Shown piece by piece: positions 40,643 through 49,991 of a DNA stretch of 64,000 nucleotides. Position 1 is the stretch's first letter, and each line of letters begins with the position of its first letter. Under the pieces are notes generated by a model, which worked only from the letters and a program-made list of their open reading frames with translations, was not told the origin of the DNA and did not search any database. Source of the DNA: Duganella guangzhouensis (lineage in GTDB: Bacteria > Pseudomonadota > Gammaproteobacteria > Burkholderiales > Burkholderiaceae_D); the NCBI RefSeq assembly GCF_009674535.1, contig NZ_WKJK01000010.1:124001-188000 (forward strand), written 5' to 3'. Position numbers and translations under genes: made by a program.

Positions 40643-42715
40643 ATGACTGCTACCAATCCCCTGCTCGACTTCAGCGGCCTGCCGCGTTTTGACGCCATTC
40701 AACCGCAGCACGTGACGCCGGCCATCGACGAGCTGATGGCGCAAAGCCGCGCCGTGGTGGAACAACTGCAAGCGCCAGCGGACACGGTCAGCTGGGACAG
40801 CTTCGTGACGCCGCTGGAAAACGCCACCGAACTGCTGGGCCGCGCCTGGGGCATCGTCAGTCATCTGAACAACGTGGTGGACACGCCCGAACTGCGCGCC
40901 GTCTACAACGAAAACCAACCCAAGATCACCGAGTTCTGGACCGAGCTGGGCCAGAACGAAGCACTGTTCGCCAAATACAAAGCACTGCACGCCTCGGCTG
41001 AATTCGCTACCTTGTCGCCGGCCCGCAAGCGCATCATCGAGAACGCCATTCGCGACTTCCGCATGGGCGGCGCCGAGCTGCCGGAAGATAAAAAGGAACG
41101 CTTCGCCGCGATCCAGGAAGAGCACGCGATGACCTCCACGCGCTTCTCCGAAAACGTGCTGGACGCCACCAACGACTACAAGCTGCTGGTGACCGAGCAA
41201 GCCGACCTGGCCGGCCTGCCGGACGACGTGCAGGCCGCCGCCCGCGCCGCCGCCGAGAAAGATGGCAAACAGGGCTGGCAATTCTCGCTGCACTTCCCGT
41301 CCTACTACCCGATCCTGCAATTCGCCCACAAGCGCGAGCTGCGCGAGACCATCTACCGCGCCAACGCCACCAAGGCGTCCGAGCAGGGCGAAGTGTTCAG
41401 CAAAAAAGAGGACTGGGACAACACCCAGAACATCGTCACCCTGCTCAAGCTGCGCGAGGAAGAAGCGCATCTGCTGGGCTACAAAAATTTCGCTGAAGTG
41501 TCGCTGGTGCCGAAGATGGCCAAGTCGCCGGACGAAGTGATCAGCTTCCTCGAAGACCTGGCCAAGCGCGCCCGCCCGTTCGCGGAAAAAGACCTGGCCG
41601 AACTGCGCGCCTACGCCAAGGACGAGCTCGGCATCGACGAGCTGAAAGCCTGGGACATCCCTTACGCTTCCGAGAAACTGCAGGAGGCGCGCTACGCCTT
41701 CTCGGCGCAGGAAGTGAAACAGTACTTCCCCGAACACAAGGTGGTCGACGGCCTGTTCCGCCAGATCCAGAACCTGTTCAACGTCGAGATCAAACCAGAC
41801 GATGCGCCGGTGTGGCACAAGGATGTGCGCTTCTTCCGCATCGAACGCGACGGCAAGCTGATCGGCCAGTTCTACCTGGACCTGTACGCGCGCGCCGGCA
41901 AGAGCGGCGGCGCCTGGATGGACGACGCGCGCGGCCGCCGCGCCGATGCCACCAATGTCCAAACGCCAGTCGCCTACCTGACCTGCAACTTCACCGAGCC
42001 GGCGGTGGAAGACGGCGTCGCCAAGCCATCGCTGTTCACCCACGATGAAGTGATCACGCTGTTCCACGAATTCGGCCACGGCCTGCACCACATGCTGACC
42101 CAGGTCGATGAGCTGGGCGTGTCCGGCATTTCCGGTGTCGAGTGGGATGCGGTCGAGCTGCCATCGCAGTTCATGGAAAACTTCTGCTGGGAATGGGAAG
42201 TGCTGGAGCACATGACCTCGCACGCCAGCACCGGCGCGCCGCTGCCGCGTGCGCTGTATGACAAGATGCTGGCCGCGAAGAATTTCCAGTCCGGCTTGCA
42301 GACGCTGCGCCAGGTGGAATTCTCGCTGCTCGACATGCACTTGCACTACGACTACGACGCCAGCACCGGCAAGAGCGTGCAGCAAGTCATCGACGAAGTG
42401 CGCGCCAAGTTTTCGCTGGTGATCCCGCCCGCCTTCAACCGCTTCCAGAATTCGTTCAGCCACATCTTTGCCGGCGGTTACGCGGCCGGCTACTACAGCT
42501 ACAAGTGGGCCGAGGTATTGTCGGCCGACGCCTACGCTGCGTTTGAAGAAGCACAGAAGCTGGGCCCGGCCGCCGTGTCGGAAACCGGCAAGCGTTACCT
42601 GCAAGAGATCCTGTCGGTCGGCGGTTCGCGTCCGGCACTGGAATCGTTCACCGCCTTCCGTGGCCGCGAGCCTAGCATTGACGCCCTGCTGCGCCACAGC
42701 GGCATGGCCGCCTGA
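40643..42715 (+). CDS. prlC: M3-family oligopeptidase A
   Basis: This 690-aa zinc oligopeptidase degrades short peptides in the cytoplasm, including signal-peptide remnants in E. coli. The zinc site LFHEFGHGLHHML has His475 as first ligand, and typical flanks such as GVEWDAVELPSQFMENFCWE and FAGGYAAGYYSYKWAEVLSADAY follow. The start is set to ATG 40643 with GGAA upstream; the frame upstream translates the REP-like repeat (MGPGFRRDD) and is not native. A hairpin terminator follows at 42729. Confidence 0.94.
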   Translation: MTATNPLLDFSGLPRFDAIQPQHVTPAIDELMAQSRAVVEQLQAPADTVSWDSFVTPLENATELLGRAWGIVSHLNNVVDTPELRAVYNENQPKITEFWTELGQNEALFAKYKALHASAEFATLSPARKRIIENAIRDFRMGGAELPEDKKERFAAIQEEHAMTSTRFSENVLDATNDYKLLVTEQADLAGLPDDVQAAARAAAEKDGKQGWQFSLHFPSYYPILQFAHKRELRETIYRANATKASEQGEVFSKKEDWDNTQNIVTLLKLREEEAHLLGYKNFAEVSLVPKMAKSPDEVISFLEDLAKRARPFAEKDLAELRAYAKDELGIDELKAWDIPYASEKLQEARYAFSAQEVKQYFPEHKVVDGLFRQIQNLFNVEIKPDDAPVWHKDVRFFRIERDGKLIGQFYLDLYARAGKSGGAWMDDARGRRADATNVQTPVAYLTCNFTEPAVEDGVAKPSLFTHDEVITLFHEFGHGLHHMLTQVDELGVSGISGVEWDAVELPSQFMENFCWEWEVLEHMTSHASTGAPLPRALYDKMLAAKNFQSGLQTLRQVEFSLLDMHLHYDYDASTGKSVQQVIDEVRAKFSLVIPPAFNRFQNSFSHIFAGGYAAGYYSYKWAEVLSADAYAAFEEAQKLGPAAVSETGKRYLQEILSVGGSRPALESFTAFRGREPSIDALLRHSGMAA

Positions 42716-42728
42716 CCTCCCTCCCCAC

Positions 42729-42777
42729 CCGCAAGCCGCTCGGTAGCAACATCGATGCCAGCGGCTTGCGGCGTTTT
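42729..42777 (+). terminator. Terminator after prlC
   Basis: CCGCAAGCCGCT (42729-42740) pairs perfectly with 42760-42771 across a 19-base loop and is followed by CGTTTT. It lies 13 bases after the prlC stop codon. Confidence 0.6.
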
Positions 42778-42796
42778 CGCATACACTGGATTTACC

Positions 42797-43228
42797 ATGA
42801 CACGCATCGACTTCCACACCAATGTACCGGACAAACTCGCCTATGCCTGCCGCCTCGTGCGCAAGGCCTGGGCAGGTAACAACCGTGTGGTGCTGATGAC
42901 CGACGATGCGGCCCAACTGGCAGAACTTAACGCGGCGATGTGGACATTTTCCGCCACCGATTTCCTGCCGCACGTAATGGCGGACGATGCGCTGGCGGCG
43001 CACACGCCGATCCTGTTGACGGACAACGATGAGGCGGAATTACCACACACGCACAAAGAATTATTGGTCAATTTGTCGCGCCGCACGCCACGCAATGTGA
43101 CGCAGTTTGCGCGCATGATCGAAGTGATTTCCTCGGAAGAGGAAGATGCGGCCGCCGGCCGCAAGCGTTATGTCGCATACAAGCAGCAAGACTATCCACT
43201 TACCCACTTTGTCGCAGGAAAATCATGA
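42797..43228 (+). CDS. holC: DNA polymerase III chi subunit
   Basis: This 143-aa protein is the chi subunit of the replicative polymerase clamp loader, which contacts SSB. It has the HolC start TRIDFHTNVPDKLAYACRLVRKAW, the internal VVLMTDDAAQLAELNAAMWTF and the acidic and aromatic end (RKRYVAYKQQDYPLTHF). ATG 42797 is the conserved start. The stop overlaps the next gene's ATG by four bases, so the two are coupled. Confidence 0.93.
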   Translation: MTRIDFHTNVPDKLAYACRLVRKAWAGNNRVVLMTDDAAQLAELNAAMWTFSATDFLPHVMADDALAAHTPILLTDNDEAELPHTHKELLVNLSRRTPRNVTQFARMIEVISSEEEDAAAGRKRYVAYKQQDYPLTHFVAGKS

Positions 43229-43611
43229 GCCAAGCATCGTTTGACGCAAGTATCCCTGTACTGACGGAAGTCCTGAAAGCGGAGCCGCTAAGCGACGAGA
43301 GTAGTGCGCCACCTGCTCTCCCCGCAGCCTCGGCCGCGGACCAGCTGGAAGCCGCCGCCATCGACGGCTGGACCGATGCCGAATGGGCGGTGATGGAACA
43401 CCGGCTGTCGGTCCGCATCATGCATCAGCTGCAATCGCGTGTGGATTTTGTGCTGGAACAGCGCGTGAAAGATTGCATGGCCGAAGTGCTCAGCCATGCG
43501 CTGCACGACCTGACCAACGAGATCCGCATCGGCCTGCATGACACCATCGAGAAAATCGTCGCACGCGCGGTGTCACAGGAACTGACCCATCTGCAAGCGC
43601 AGAAAAAGTAA
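43225..43611 (+). CDS. Small acidic protein coupled to holC (DUF2486-like)
   Basis: This 128-aa protein has an acidic, Pro/Ala-rich N-terminal half and a helical C-terminal half (WAVMEHRLSVRIMHQLQSRVDFVLEQR...) with coiled-coil character. A similar small gene is commonly found downstream of holC in Burkholderiales, which I recall as DUF2486. It overlaps holC by four bases. Its function is unknown; a role near the clamp loader is only suggested by position. Confidence 0.75.
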   Translation: MSQASFDASIPVLTEVLKAEPLSDESSAPPALPAASAADQLEAAAIDGWTDAEWAVMEHRLSVRIMHQLQSRVDFVLEQRVKDCMAEVLSHALHDLTNEIRIGLHDTIEKIVARAVSQELTHLQAQKK

Positions 43612-43624
43612 GCCCCCGCCATCA

Positions 43625-43653
43625 CGATCCGCGCATTTATAGTGCGCGGATCG
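43625..43653. repeat. Inverted repeat between DUF2486-like gene and LivJ-type gene
   Basis: CGATCCGCGCA (43625-43635) and TGCGCGGATCG (43643-43653) are perfect 11-base arms around TTTATAG. There is no T-run on either side. It may be a transcript end hairpin or a regulatory site. Confidence 0.55.
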
Positions 43654-43787
43654 CACTCCCCTAAAGCACGTTTGCATCAAATCAGGGAAACGCTCCGAAA
43701 AAGTACAAAACCACCGGTTTGCTGCTTTGCGCAGTGAATATTTTGTTGTACCTTGTGGCCTTGCATACAACTACTGGAGATTTGCAC

Positions 43788-44924
43788 ATGCAGTTCAAAT
43801 TCATTCCTCTGGCCATCGCCCTGGCGTTCGCAGGCAGCGCCGGTGCGCAAGAAGTGATCAAGATCGGCCACGTGGCGCCAGTCTCCGGTCCCTCGGCCCA
43901 CCTTGGCAAGGACAATGAAAACGGCGCCAAAATGGCGGTCGAGGAATTGAACGCCAAGGGCATCAAGATCGACGGCAAACCGGTCAAGTTCGTGCTGCAA
44001 CTGGAAGACGACGGCGGCGATCCGAAACAGGGCACTGCGGTGGCGCAGAAGCTGGTCGACGCCAAGGTCAACGGCGTGATCGGCCACCTGAACTCCGGCA
44101 CCTCCATCCCCGCCTCCAAGATTTACTACGACGCCGGCATTCCGCAAATCTCGCCGGCCACCACCCAGACCAAGTACACCGCGCAAGGCTTCAAATCGAC
44201 CTTCCGCGTGGTCGCCAATGACGCCAAGCTGGGCGGCACGCTGGGCGGCTATGCCGTCACCAAGACCGGCGCCAAGAAGATCGCCGTGATTGACGACCGC
44301 ACCGCCTATGGCCAGGGCGTGGCGGAAGAGTTCGTCAAGGGCGCGAAGAAAGCCTTCCCTGGCGTGCAGATCGTCGCCAAGGAATTCACCAACGACAAGG
44401 CCACCGACTTCAACGCCATCCTCACCAGCATCAAAGCCAAGAATCCCGACCTGGTATTCTTCGGCGGCATGGACTCGGTGGGCGGCCCGCTGCTGCGCCA
44501 GATGAAGGCGCTGGGCATCAATGCGAAGTTCATGGGCGGCGATGGCGTCTGCACCGAATCGCTGCCGAAGCTGGCCGGCGCCGCTGCAGTCACCGGCACC
44601 GTGACCTGCGCCGAAGCGGGCGGTGTCACCGGCGAACAGCAGAAGGGCATGGATGACTTCCAGGCGCGCTACCAGAAGAAATACAACGACAGCGTGAAGC
44701 TGTACGCGCCGTATGTCTACGACGCGGTGATGACCATGGCGGCCGCCATGCAGGAAGCCAACTCGTCGCAGCCGGCCAAGTACCTGCCGGTGCTGCAGAA
44801 GATCAAGTACCAGGGCGTGACCGGTCTGATTTCGTTTGACGCCAAGGGCGACATCAAGGACGGCTCCATCACCCTGTTCAACTACGACAACGGCAAGAAG
44901 ACCAAGTTCGAAGTCATCAAGTAA
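43788..44924 (+). CDS. Branched-chain amino acid ABC transporter binding protein (LivJ-type)
   Basis: This 378-aa periplasmic protein binds branched-chain amino acids or similar compounds. A signal peptide (FIPLAIALAFAGSAGA) is followed by the Peripla_BP_6 fold with IKIGHVAPVSGPSAHLGKDNENGAKMA, the ligand-contact area NGVIGHLNSGTSIPAS and TDFNAILTSIKAKNPDLVFFGG. ATG 43788 has GGAGA upstream. No permease or ATPase genes adjoin it; a strong terminator follows, so it is monocistronic and its transporter must be elsewhere. Confidence 0.92.
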   Translation: MQFKFIPLAIALAFAGSAGAQEVIKIGHVAPVSGPSAHLGKDNENGAKMAVEELNAKGIKIDGKPVKFVLQLEDDGGDPKQGTAVAQKLVDAKVNGVIGHLNSGTSIPASKIYYDAGIPQISPATTQTKYTAQGFKSTFRVVANDAKLGGTLGGYAVTKTGAKKIAVIDDRTAYGQGVAEEFVKGAKKAFPGVQIVAKEFTNDKATDFNAILTSIKAKNPDLVFFGGMDSVGGPLLRQMKALGINAKFMGGDGVCTESLPKLAGAAAVTGTVTCAEAGGVTGEQQKGMDDFQARYQKKYNDSVKLYAPYVYDAVMTMAAAMQEANSSQPAKYLPVLQKIKYQGVTGLISFDAKGDIKDGSITLFNYDNGKKTKFEVIK

Positions 44925-44930
44925 TAATGC

Positions 44931-44958
44931 AAAACGCGCCCTAAGGCGCGTTTTTTTT
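44931..44958 (+). terminator. Terminator after the LivJ-type gene
   Basis: ACGCGCC-CTAA-GGCGCGT is followed by eight Ts and preceded by four As, so it can work in both directions and may also end the convergent cytochrome gene. Confidence 0.9.
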
Positions 44959-44975
44959 GCGGCGTCAGGCGCAGG

Positions 44976-45296
44976 TCATTTCTGCGACAGCACCCATTTC
45001 ACCAGGGTCTTGGCTTCCGCTTCGTTCACTTGCGGATTGGCTGGCATCGGGATCGCGCCCCAGGTGCCCGAGCCGCCCTTCATCACTTTGGTGACCAGCT
45101 TGGCTTCAGCGTCTTTCTGGCCGGCGTATTTGGCGGCAACGTCTTTGTAGGCAGGGCCAACGACTTTGTTGGCAACCGCGTGGCAAGCCATGCAGTTTTT
45201 CGCCTTGGCCAGATCCAGGCCAGCATCCGCCAGCGCGGCTTGCGACGCCAGGGCCGATGCCAGGACTACCCCAACCATCATCAAATTGCGTTTCAT
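44976..45296 (-). CDS. Class I periplasmic cytochrome c (c551/c552-like)
   Basis: This 106-aa protein has a signal peptide (ending ALA, about residue 23) and one haem-attachment motif CMACH at residues 35-39. The likely axial Met is in AIPMPANPQV, and the C-terminal VKWVLSQK is typical of the c551/c552 family. It carries electrons in the periplasm, probably to a terminal oxidase or peroxidase. It stands alone, convergent with the LivJ-type gene. Confidence 0.93.
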   Translation of the reverse strand: MKRNLMMVGVVLASALASQAALADAGLDLAKAKNCMACHAVANKVVGPAYKDVAAKYAGQKDAEAKLVTKVMKGGSGTWGAIPMPANPQVNEAEAKTLVKWVLSQK

Positions 45297-45462
45297 GTTG
45301 TGTTCTCCAGGTTAGTGCGACTTAATTCCGCAGGCCATTCTACCGCGTTTTGCCTTGATGCATTTAACGCGCAAGTCAAGTAAGGGTTGACTAAAGGTTG
45401 ACCAAAGGGGGGAATATTTCTTCGGATGAAAGCAAGGTAAGATAGAGGCAAAGGAGAACATC

Positions 45463-45684
45463 ATGCCACTGATCCTGTTGATCGTTGCTTTGGTTGTGTT
45501 GCGCTATTTTGAAGTGTGGAAGTTTGCCCAGCTGTCGTGGTGGGCGATCGGCGCCATCATGGTGCTGGCGTTTTTGTGGTTCGAATTCCTCGAACCGATG
45601 CTGGGCTTCGACAAGCGGCGCGCCCATAACGAAGATGAGAAGCGCCGCAAGGAGCGGGTCAAGAAGACCTTCGACAAAAAATAA
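45463..45684 (+). CDS. Small Trp-rich membrane protein (TIGR04438-like)
   Basis: This 73-aa protein has two adjacent hydrophobic segments with several Trp residues (LLIVALVVLRYFEVW, LSWWAIGAIMVLAFLWFEF) and a very basic, charged C-terminus (RRAHNEDEKRRKERVKK). This is the pattern of the TIGR04438 family, found in Burkholderiales and of unknown function. ATG 45463 has AAGGAGA upstream. It lies between the cytochrome and ilvD. Confidence 0.85.
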   Translation: MPLILLIVALVVLRYFEVWKFAQLSWWAIGAIMVLAFLWFEFLEPMLGFDKRRAHNEDEKRRKERVKKTFDKK

Positions 45685-45685
45685 T

Positions 45686-45711
45686 GTCGCCCCCGCGTGC
45701 GCGGGGACGAC
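45686..45711. repeat. REP-like hairpin downstream of the Trp-rich gene
   Basis: GTCG-CCCCCGCG-TG-CGCGGGG-ACGAC forms a GC-rich hairpin bounded by GTCG and CGAC, similar in ends to the hairpin at 40599. It lies between two convergent stop codons. Confidence 0.6.
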
Positions 45712-45718
45712 AGTCGGG

Positions 45719-47581
45719 TTAGCGCTTCAGCTGCGACAGATCGCGCACCGCGCCGCGATCCGCCGAGGTGGTCAACGCCGCGTAGGCTTGCAGCGCCTGC
45801 GAAACGTAACGGTCACGATTCACCGGCTGCCATGCATCGGCGCCCTTGGCTTCCATCGCCGCACGACGCGCCGCCAGCTCGGCATCGCTGATGCGCAGGC
45901 CAATGGTGCGGTTAGGGATGTCGATATCGATCATGTCGCCCTCTTCCACCAGGCCGATGGCGCCACCTTCCGCCGCTTCCGGCGAAGCGTGGCCGATCAC
46001 CAGGCCCGAGGAACCACCCGAGAAGCGGCCGTCGGTGAACAGCGCGCACGCCTTGCCCAGACCTTTGGATTTGATGTACGAGGTTGGATACAGCATCTCC
46101 TGCATGCCAGGGCCGCCTTTCGGGCCTTCGTAGCGGATGATGACCACATCGCCCTCGTGCACGGTGTCGCCCAGAATGGCTTCCACCGCCGCGTCCTGCG
46201 ATTCAAACACGCGCGCCTTGCCGCTGAACTTCAGAATGCTTTCGTCCACACCAGCGGTCTTGACGATGCAACCCTTTTCGGCCAGGTTACCGTACAACAC
46301 AGCCAGACCACCATCCTGCGAATAAGCGTGGGCCTTGTCGCGGATGCAGCCGGTGGCGCGGTCGGTGTCCAGCGTGGCGAAACGCTCCGATTGCGAGAAC
46401 GCCACCTGGGTCGGCACGCCGCCCGGCGCGGCGCGGAACAGTTCACGCACTGCCGAGTCGTCGGTACGCACGATGTCGTTGCGCTCGATGGCGTCGGCCA
46501 GCGTTGGCGCGTGAATGGTTGGACGCGAAGTGTCCAGCAAACCGGCGCGCGCCAGCTCGCCCAGAATCGCGATAATGCCGCCAGCGCGGTGCACGTCTTC
46601 GATGTGGAACTTGTCGGTCATTGGCGCTACTTTGCACAGGCACGGCACGTTGCGCGAGATGCGGTCGATGTCGGCCATGGTGAAGTCCACGCCGGCTTCG
46701 TGCGCGGCCGCCAGCAAGTGCAGCACGGTGTTGGTCGAACCGCCCATCGACACGTCCAGCGCCATCGCGTTTTCCCAAGTCGCCTTGGTGGCGATGGAGC
46801 GCGGCAGAATGGTGTAGTCGTCCTGTTCGTAGTGGCGCTTGGCCAGATCGACGATCAGACGGCCGGCGCGCAGGAACAGTTGTTCGCGGTCGGAGTGGGT
46901 GGCGACGATGGTGCCGTTACCCGGCAGCGACAGGCCCAGCGCCTCGGTCAGGCAGTTCATCGAATTGGCGGTGAACATGCCCGAGCACGAACCGCAGGTT
47001 GGGCAGGCGGAGCGCTCGATCTCGGCCACGTCGGCGTCGCTGACGGTGGTGTCGCCGGCCTTGATCATGGCGTCCACCAGATCCAGCTTGATGATCTTCT
47101 GGCCGCCGTTGACTACCTTGACTACTTTACCGGCTTCCATCGGGCCGCCCGAGACGAATACCACTGGAATGTTGAGGCGCATCGCGGCCATCAGCATGCC
47201 CGGCGTGATCTTGTCGCAGTTGGAGATGCAGACCATGGCGTCGGCGCAGTGCGCGTTAACCATGTACTCGACCGAGTCGGCGATCAGGTCGCGCGACGGC
47301 AGCGAGTACAGCATGCCGCCGTGGCCCATGGCGATACCGTCATCGACCGCGATGGTGTTGAATTCTTTGGCCACGCCGCCCGCTTTTTCAATCTCGCGCG
47401 CCACCAGCTGGCCCAGGTCTTTCAGGTGCACGTGGCCCGGCACGAACTGGGTGAAGGAGTTGACCACGGCGACGATCGGTTTATCGAAATCGCCATCTTT
47501 CATGCCGGTTGCGCGCCACAGGGCACGTGCGCCGGCCATGTTGCGGCCATGAGTGGTGGTACGGGAACGGTATTGCGGCAT
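45719..47581 (-). CDS. ilvD: Dihydroxy-acid dehydratase
   Basis: This 620-aa iron-sulfur dehydratase makes 2-oxoisovalerate and 2-oxo-3-methylvalerate for valine, leucine and isoleucine synthesis. Cluster-binding cysteines are in SNCDKITPGM and ACPTCGSCSGMFTANSMN, and the C-terminal GRFSGGSSGLVIGHASPEA is conserved. The length is that of the 4Fe-4S E. coli-type enzyme. It is divergent from a LysR gene with 157 A/T-rich bases between. Confidence 0.97.
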   Translation of the reverse strand: MPQYRSRTTTHGRNMAGARALWRATGMKDGDFDKPIVAVVNSFTQFVPGHVHLKDLGQLVAREIEKAGGVAKEFNTIAVDDGIAMGHGGMLYSLPSRDLIADSVEYMVNAHCADAMVCISNCDKITPGMLMAAMRLNIPVVFVSGGPMEAGKVVKVVNGGQKIIKLDLVDAMIKAGDTTVSDADVAEIERSACPTCGSCSGMFTANSMNCLTEALGLSLPGNGTIVATHSDREQLFLRAGRLIVDLAKRHYEQDDYTILPRSIATKATWENAMALDVSMGGSTNTVLHLLAAAHEAGVDFTMADIDRISRNVPCLCKVAPMTDKFHIEDVHRAGGIIAILGELARAGLLDTSRPTIHAPTLADAIERNDIVRTDDSAVRELFRAAPGGVPTQVAFSQSERFATLDTDRATGCIRDKAHAYSQDGGLAVLYGNLAEKGCIVKTAGVDESILKFSGKARVFESQDAAVEAILGDTVHEGDVVIIRYEGPKGGPGMQEMLYPTSYIKSKGLGKACALFTDGRFSGGSSGLVIGHASPEAAEGGAIGLVEEGDMIDIDIPNRTIGLRISDAELAARRAAMEAKGADAWQPVNRDRYVSQALQAYAALTTSADRGAVRDLSQLKR

Positions 47582-47738
47582 GATGTTTCTCCTGGTGTTG
47601 CTCGACTGCTAAGGCGAGCTTAAATATGCTGGCTTAGCATAAGAGTTTGCGGCCACCCTGCCGTCATGTCAAATATATGATTCCCGCCGCTGTGAGTCGT
47701 ATAAAATATCACATCAACACAATTCAATAGTAAACCAT

Positions 47739-48635
47739 ATGGAACTGAGACAGCTGCGCTACTTCGTCACCGTGGCCGAAGAACTCCACTTCGGCAAGGC
47801 CGCGCTGCGCCTGCACATGACGCAACCGCCGCTGTCGCAGACCATCCAGGCGCTGGAAGAGGAACTGGGCGCCGCCCTGTTCGAACGCAATCGCCGTGGC
47901 GTGCTACTGACACCAGCCGGCGGCGCGCTGCTGCCGGAAGCGCGCCGCCTGCTGGCGCAAGCGCAAGAACTGCCGCAGCTGGTGCAGCGCGCCGCCGCCG
48001 GCGAGGTTGGCCGGCTGACGCTGGCCTTCGTCTCCTCGGCCGATTACAGCGTGCTGCCGCCGTTCCTGCGCGCCTACCGCGCCGCGTATCCGCAGGTGCA
48101 GATCACGCTGCAGGAAGCCACCTCCGACCTGCAGCTGGACGACCTGCTGCACAACCGTATCGACGCCGGCCTGCTGATCCCACCGCTGCCCGACAAGGCC
48201 AAACAGGATCTCGACTACCTGCCAGTGCTGAACGAACCGCTGGTGCTGGCGCTGCCCTCCGGCCTGCCGGCATTGAAGAAGAAAGGCAAGCTGGCATTGG
48301 CCTCCTTGCCCGCGCTACCGCTGATCATCTTCCCGCGCGCGATCTCGCCGGCGCTGCACGACGCCATCCTGTCGGTGTTCCGCGAAGCCGGCATCACGCC
48401 GGAAATCGGCCAGGAAGCGATCCAGATGCAAACCATCGTCAGCCTGGTCTCGGCCGGCATCGGCATGGCGCTGGTGCCGCAGTCGGTCTCCAACCTGATG
48501 CGGACCGGGGTAGAATACCGGGCGCTGGCCGACGCCACACCGCTGGTGGAAACCGGCCTGGCCTGGCGACGCGATAACAACTCGCCAGTGCTGCACGGCT
48601 TTTTGGAACTCCTACGAAAGAACACAGTATGCTGA
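47739..48635 (+). CDS. LysR-family regulator (divergent from ilvD)
   Basis: This 298-aa regulator has the HTH MELRQLRYFVTVAEELHFGKAALRL and an effector domain of the BenM/CatM/IlvY-like size. Its position opposite ilvD suggests it may regulate branched-chain amino acid synthesis, but the sequence resembles general LysR proteins rather than IlvY specifically. Its last codons overlap the start of lgt by seven bases. Confidence 0.93.
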   Translation: MELRQLRYFVTVAEELHFGKAALRLHMTQPPLSQTIQALEEELGAALFERNRRGVLLTPAGGALLPEARRLLAQAQELPQLVQRAAAGEVGRLTLAFVSSADYSVLPPFLRAYRAAYPQVQITLQEATSDLQLDDLLHNRIDAGLLIPPLPDKAKQDLDYLPVLNEPLVLALPSGLPALKKKGKLALASLPALPLIIFPRAISPALHDAILSVFREAGITPEIGQEAIQMQTIVSLVSAGIGMALVPQSVSNLMRTGVEYRALADATPLVETGLAWRRDNNSPVLHGFLELLRKNTVC

Positions 48636-49486
48636 TACACCCGATGCCCGATCCGATCGCCCTGCAGCTGGGCCCAGTCGCCATCCATTGGTATGGCTTG
48701 ATGTACGTGCTGGCCTTCGCCATGTTCATCGCGCTGGGCCGGGTGCGCATCAAGCAGCCGCACATCGCCGCGCAGCTGTGGAAGAAAGAGGATCTGGACG
48801 ACATGCTCTTTTACGGCATGATGGGCGTGATCATCGGCGGCCGCATGGGCGAAGTGCTGTTCTACGAGCCGGTCAAATACTTCTCCGACCCGATCGAAAT
48901 CTTCAAGGTCTGGCATGGCGGCATGTCCTACCACGGCGGCTTCCTCGGCGTGCTGATCGCCATGTCACTGTGGGCGCGCAAGGCCGGCCGCAATCTGCTG
49001 GACGTCTACGATTTCATCGCGCCGCTGGTACCGCTGGGGTATGCCGCCGGCCGCCTCGGTAACTTCATCAACGCCGAACTGCCGGGCCGCGTGGTCAGCG
49101 ACCAATCGCTGCCCTGGGCCATGCTGTGGCCGGACACGCGCTTCCCGCTGCATCCCGACCCAGTATTCCTGCAAGGGCTGCGCCATCCATCGCCGCTCTA
49201 CCAGATGCTGATCGATGGCCTGCTGGTGTTTATCATCGTCTGGCTGTTCGCGCGCAAAGAACGTCCGCGCCTGGCAGTCGGCGCGCTGTACACCCTGCTG
49301 TATGGCTGCGCGCGCTTCTTCACCGAATACTTCCGCACCCCGGACTGGGAGCGCGTCATCGCCGGCGTGCCTATCACCTCCGGCCAGGTGCTGTCACTGC
49401 CGATGGTCGTCGCCGCGATCGCGATGCTGGTGTGGGCGTACAAAGTACGCCAGCACGGCCGCCCGCCGATTACTTCAAAAGCTTGA
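48629..49486 (+). CDS. lgt: Prolipoprotein diacylglyceryl transferase
   Basis: This 285-aa inner-membrane enzyme adds diacylglycerol to the lipobox Cys of prolipoproteins. It has seven hydrophobic segments and the signature HGGMSYHGGFLGV, plus GRLGNFINAELPGR with the catalytic Arg region. The start MLIHPMPDPIA is the usual one. It overlaps the LysR stop and converges with the EVE gene by a 17-base overlap. Confidence 0.97.
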   Translation: MLIHPMPDPIALQLGPVAIHWYGLMYVLAFAMFIALGRVRIKQPHIAAQLWKKEDLDDMLFYGMMGVIIGGRMGEVLFYEPVKYFSDPIEIFKVWHGGMSYHGGFLGVLIAMSLWARKAGRNLLDVYDFIAPLVPLGYAAGRLGNFINAELPGRVVSDQSLPWAMLWPDTRFPLHPDPVFLQGLRHPSPLYQMLIDGLLVFIIVWLFARKERPRLAVGALYTLLYGCARFFTEYFRTPDWERVIAGVPITSGQVLSLPMVVAAIAMLVWAYKVRQHGRPPITSKA

Positions 49487-49928
49487 TGATGGTTTTCCAT
49501 TGCGCCGGTGTGACCGGCGTGATGGACAGGCGACTGCCCTTCTGCAGCACCACCATGTCTTCCAGCGCTGGAATCGTGCGCAGCTCCGCCAGCGACAGCA
49601 AACGGGTTTTCTGTGTGCCCTGCACGTCGATCGAGATCCAGCGCGGCTGCTCCTGCGTCGCCTTGGCATCGTAGTATTTGCTCTTGCTGTCGAACTGCGA
49701 CGCGTCCGGATAAGGAGTGCTCACTATCTCCGCCAGCCCTGCAATACCGGGCTCCGGGCAGCTGGAGTGATAGAACAGCACCCCATCCCCCACCTGCATC
49801 TGATCGCGCATGAAATTACGCGCCTGGTAGTTACGCACGCCGAACCACGCGGTGGTCTGGCGCGGCGACGCCATCACATCGTCGATGCTCACTTCATCCG
49901 GCTCGGATTTCATCAACCAGTATTGCAT
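49470..49928 (-). CDS. EVE-domain protein
   Basis: This 152-aa protein is a single EVE domain (PUA-like), a fold thought to bind modified bases in RNA or DNA. It starts with MQYWLMKSEPDEVSIDD, then has TAWFGVRNYQARNFMRD and GDGVLFYHSS. ATG 49928 is the conserved start; the longer frame crosses the terminator of the 6S RNA. Its location beside 6S RNA and zapA is common in betaproteobacteria. The ligand is unknown. Confidence 0.93.
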   Translation of the reverse strand: MQYWLMKSEPDEVSIDDVMASPRQTTAWFGVRNYQARNFMRDQMQVGDGVLFYHSSCPEPGIAGLAEIVSTPYPDASQFDSKSKYYDAKATQEQPRWISIDVQGTQKTRLLSLAELRTIPALEDMVVLQKGSRLSITPVTPAQWKTIIKLLK

Positions 49929-49944
49929 ATGTAACCTCCAGACG

Positions 49945-49986
49945 AAAAAAAGCGGCTGCGCATTCACATGCTTGCAACCGCTTTTT
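49945..49986 (-). terminator. Terminator between 6S RNA and EVE gene
   Basis: On the minus strand AAAAAGCGGTTGC pairs (one G-T) with GCAGCCGCTTTTTTT across a loop of about 14 bases. It follows the 3' end of the predicted 6S RNA. Confidence 0.8.
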
Positions 49987-49991
49987 GTTGA

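Noticed and set aside
40502..43003. Long open frame (833 aa) opposite prlC and holC
   Set aside because: Antisense shadow; it crosses a terminator and the REP-like hairpins.
45686..45711. Hairpin as a rho-independent terminator
   Set aside because: It lacks a T-run on both sides; it fits a REP-like repeat better.
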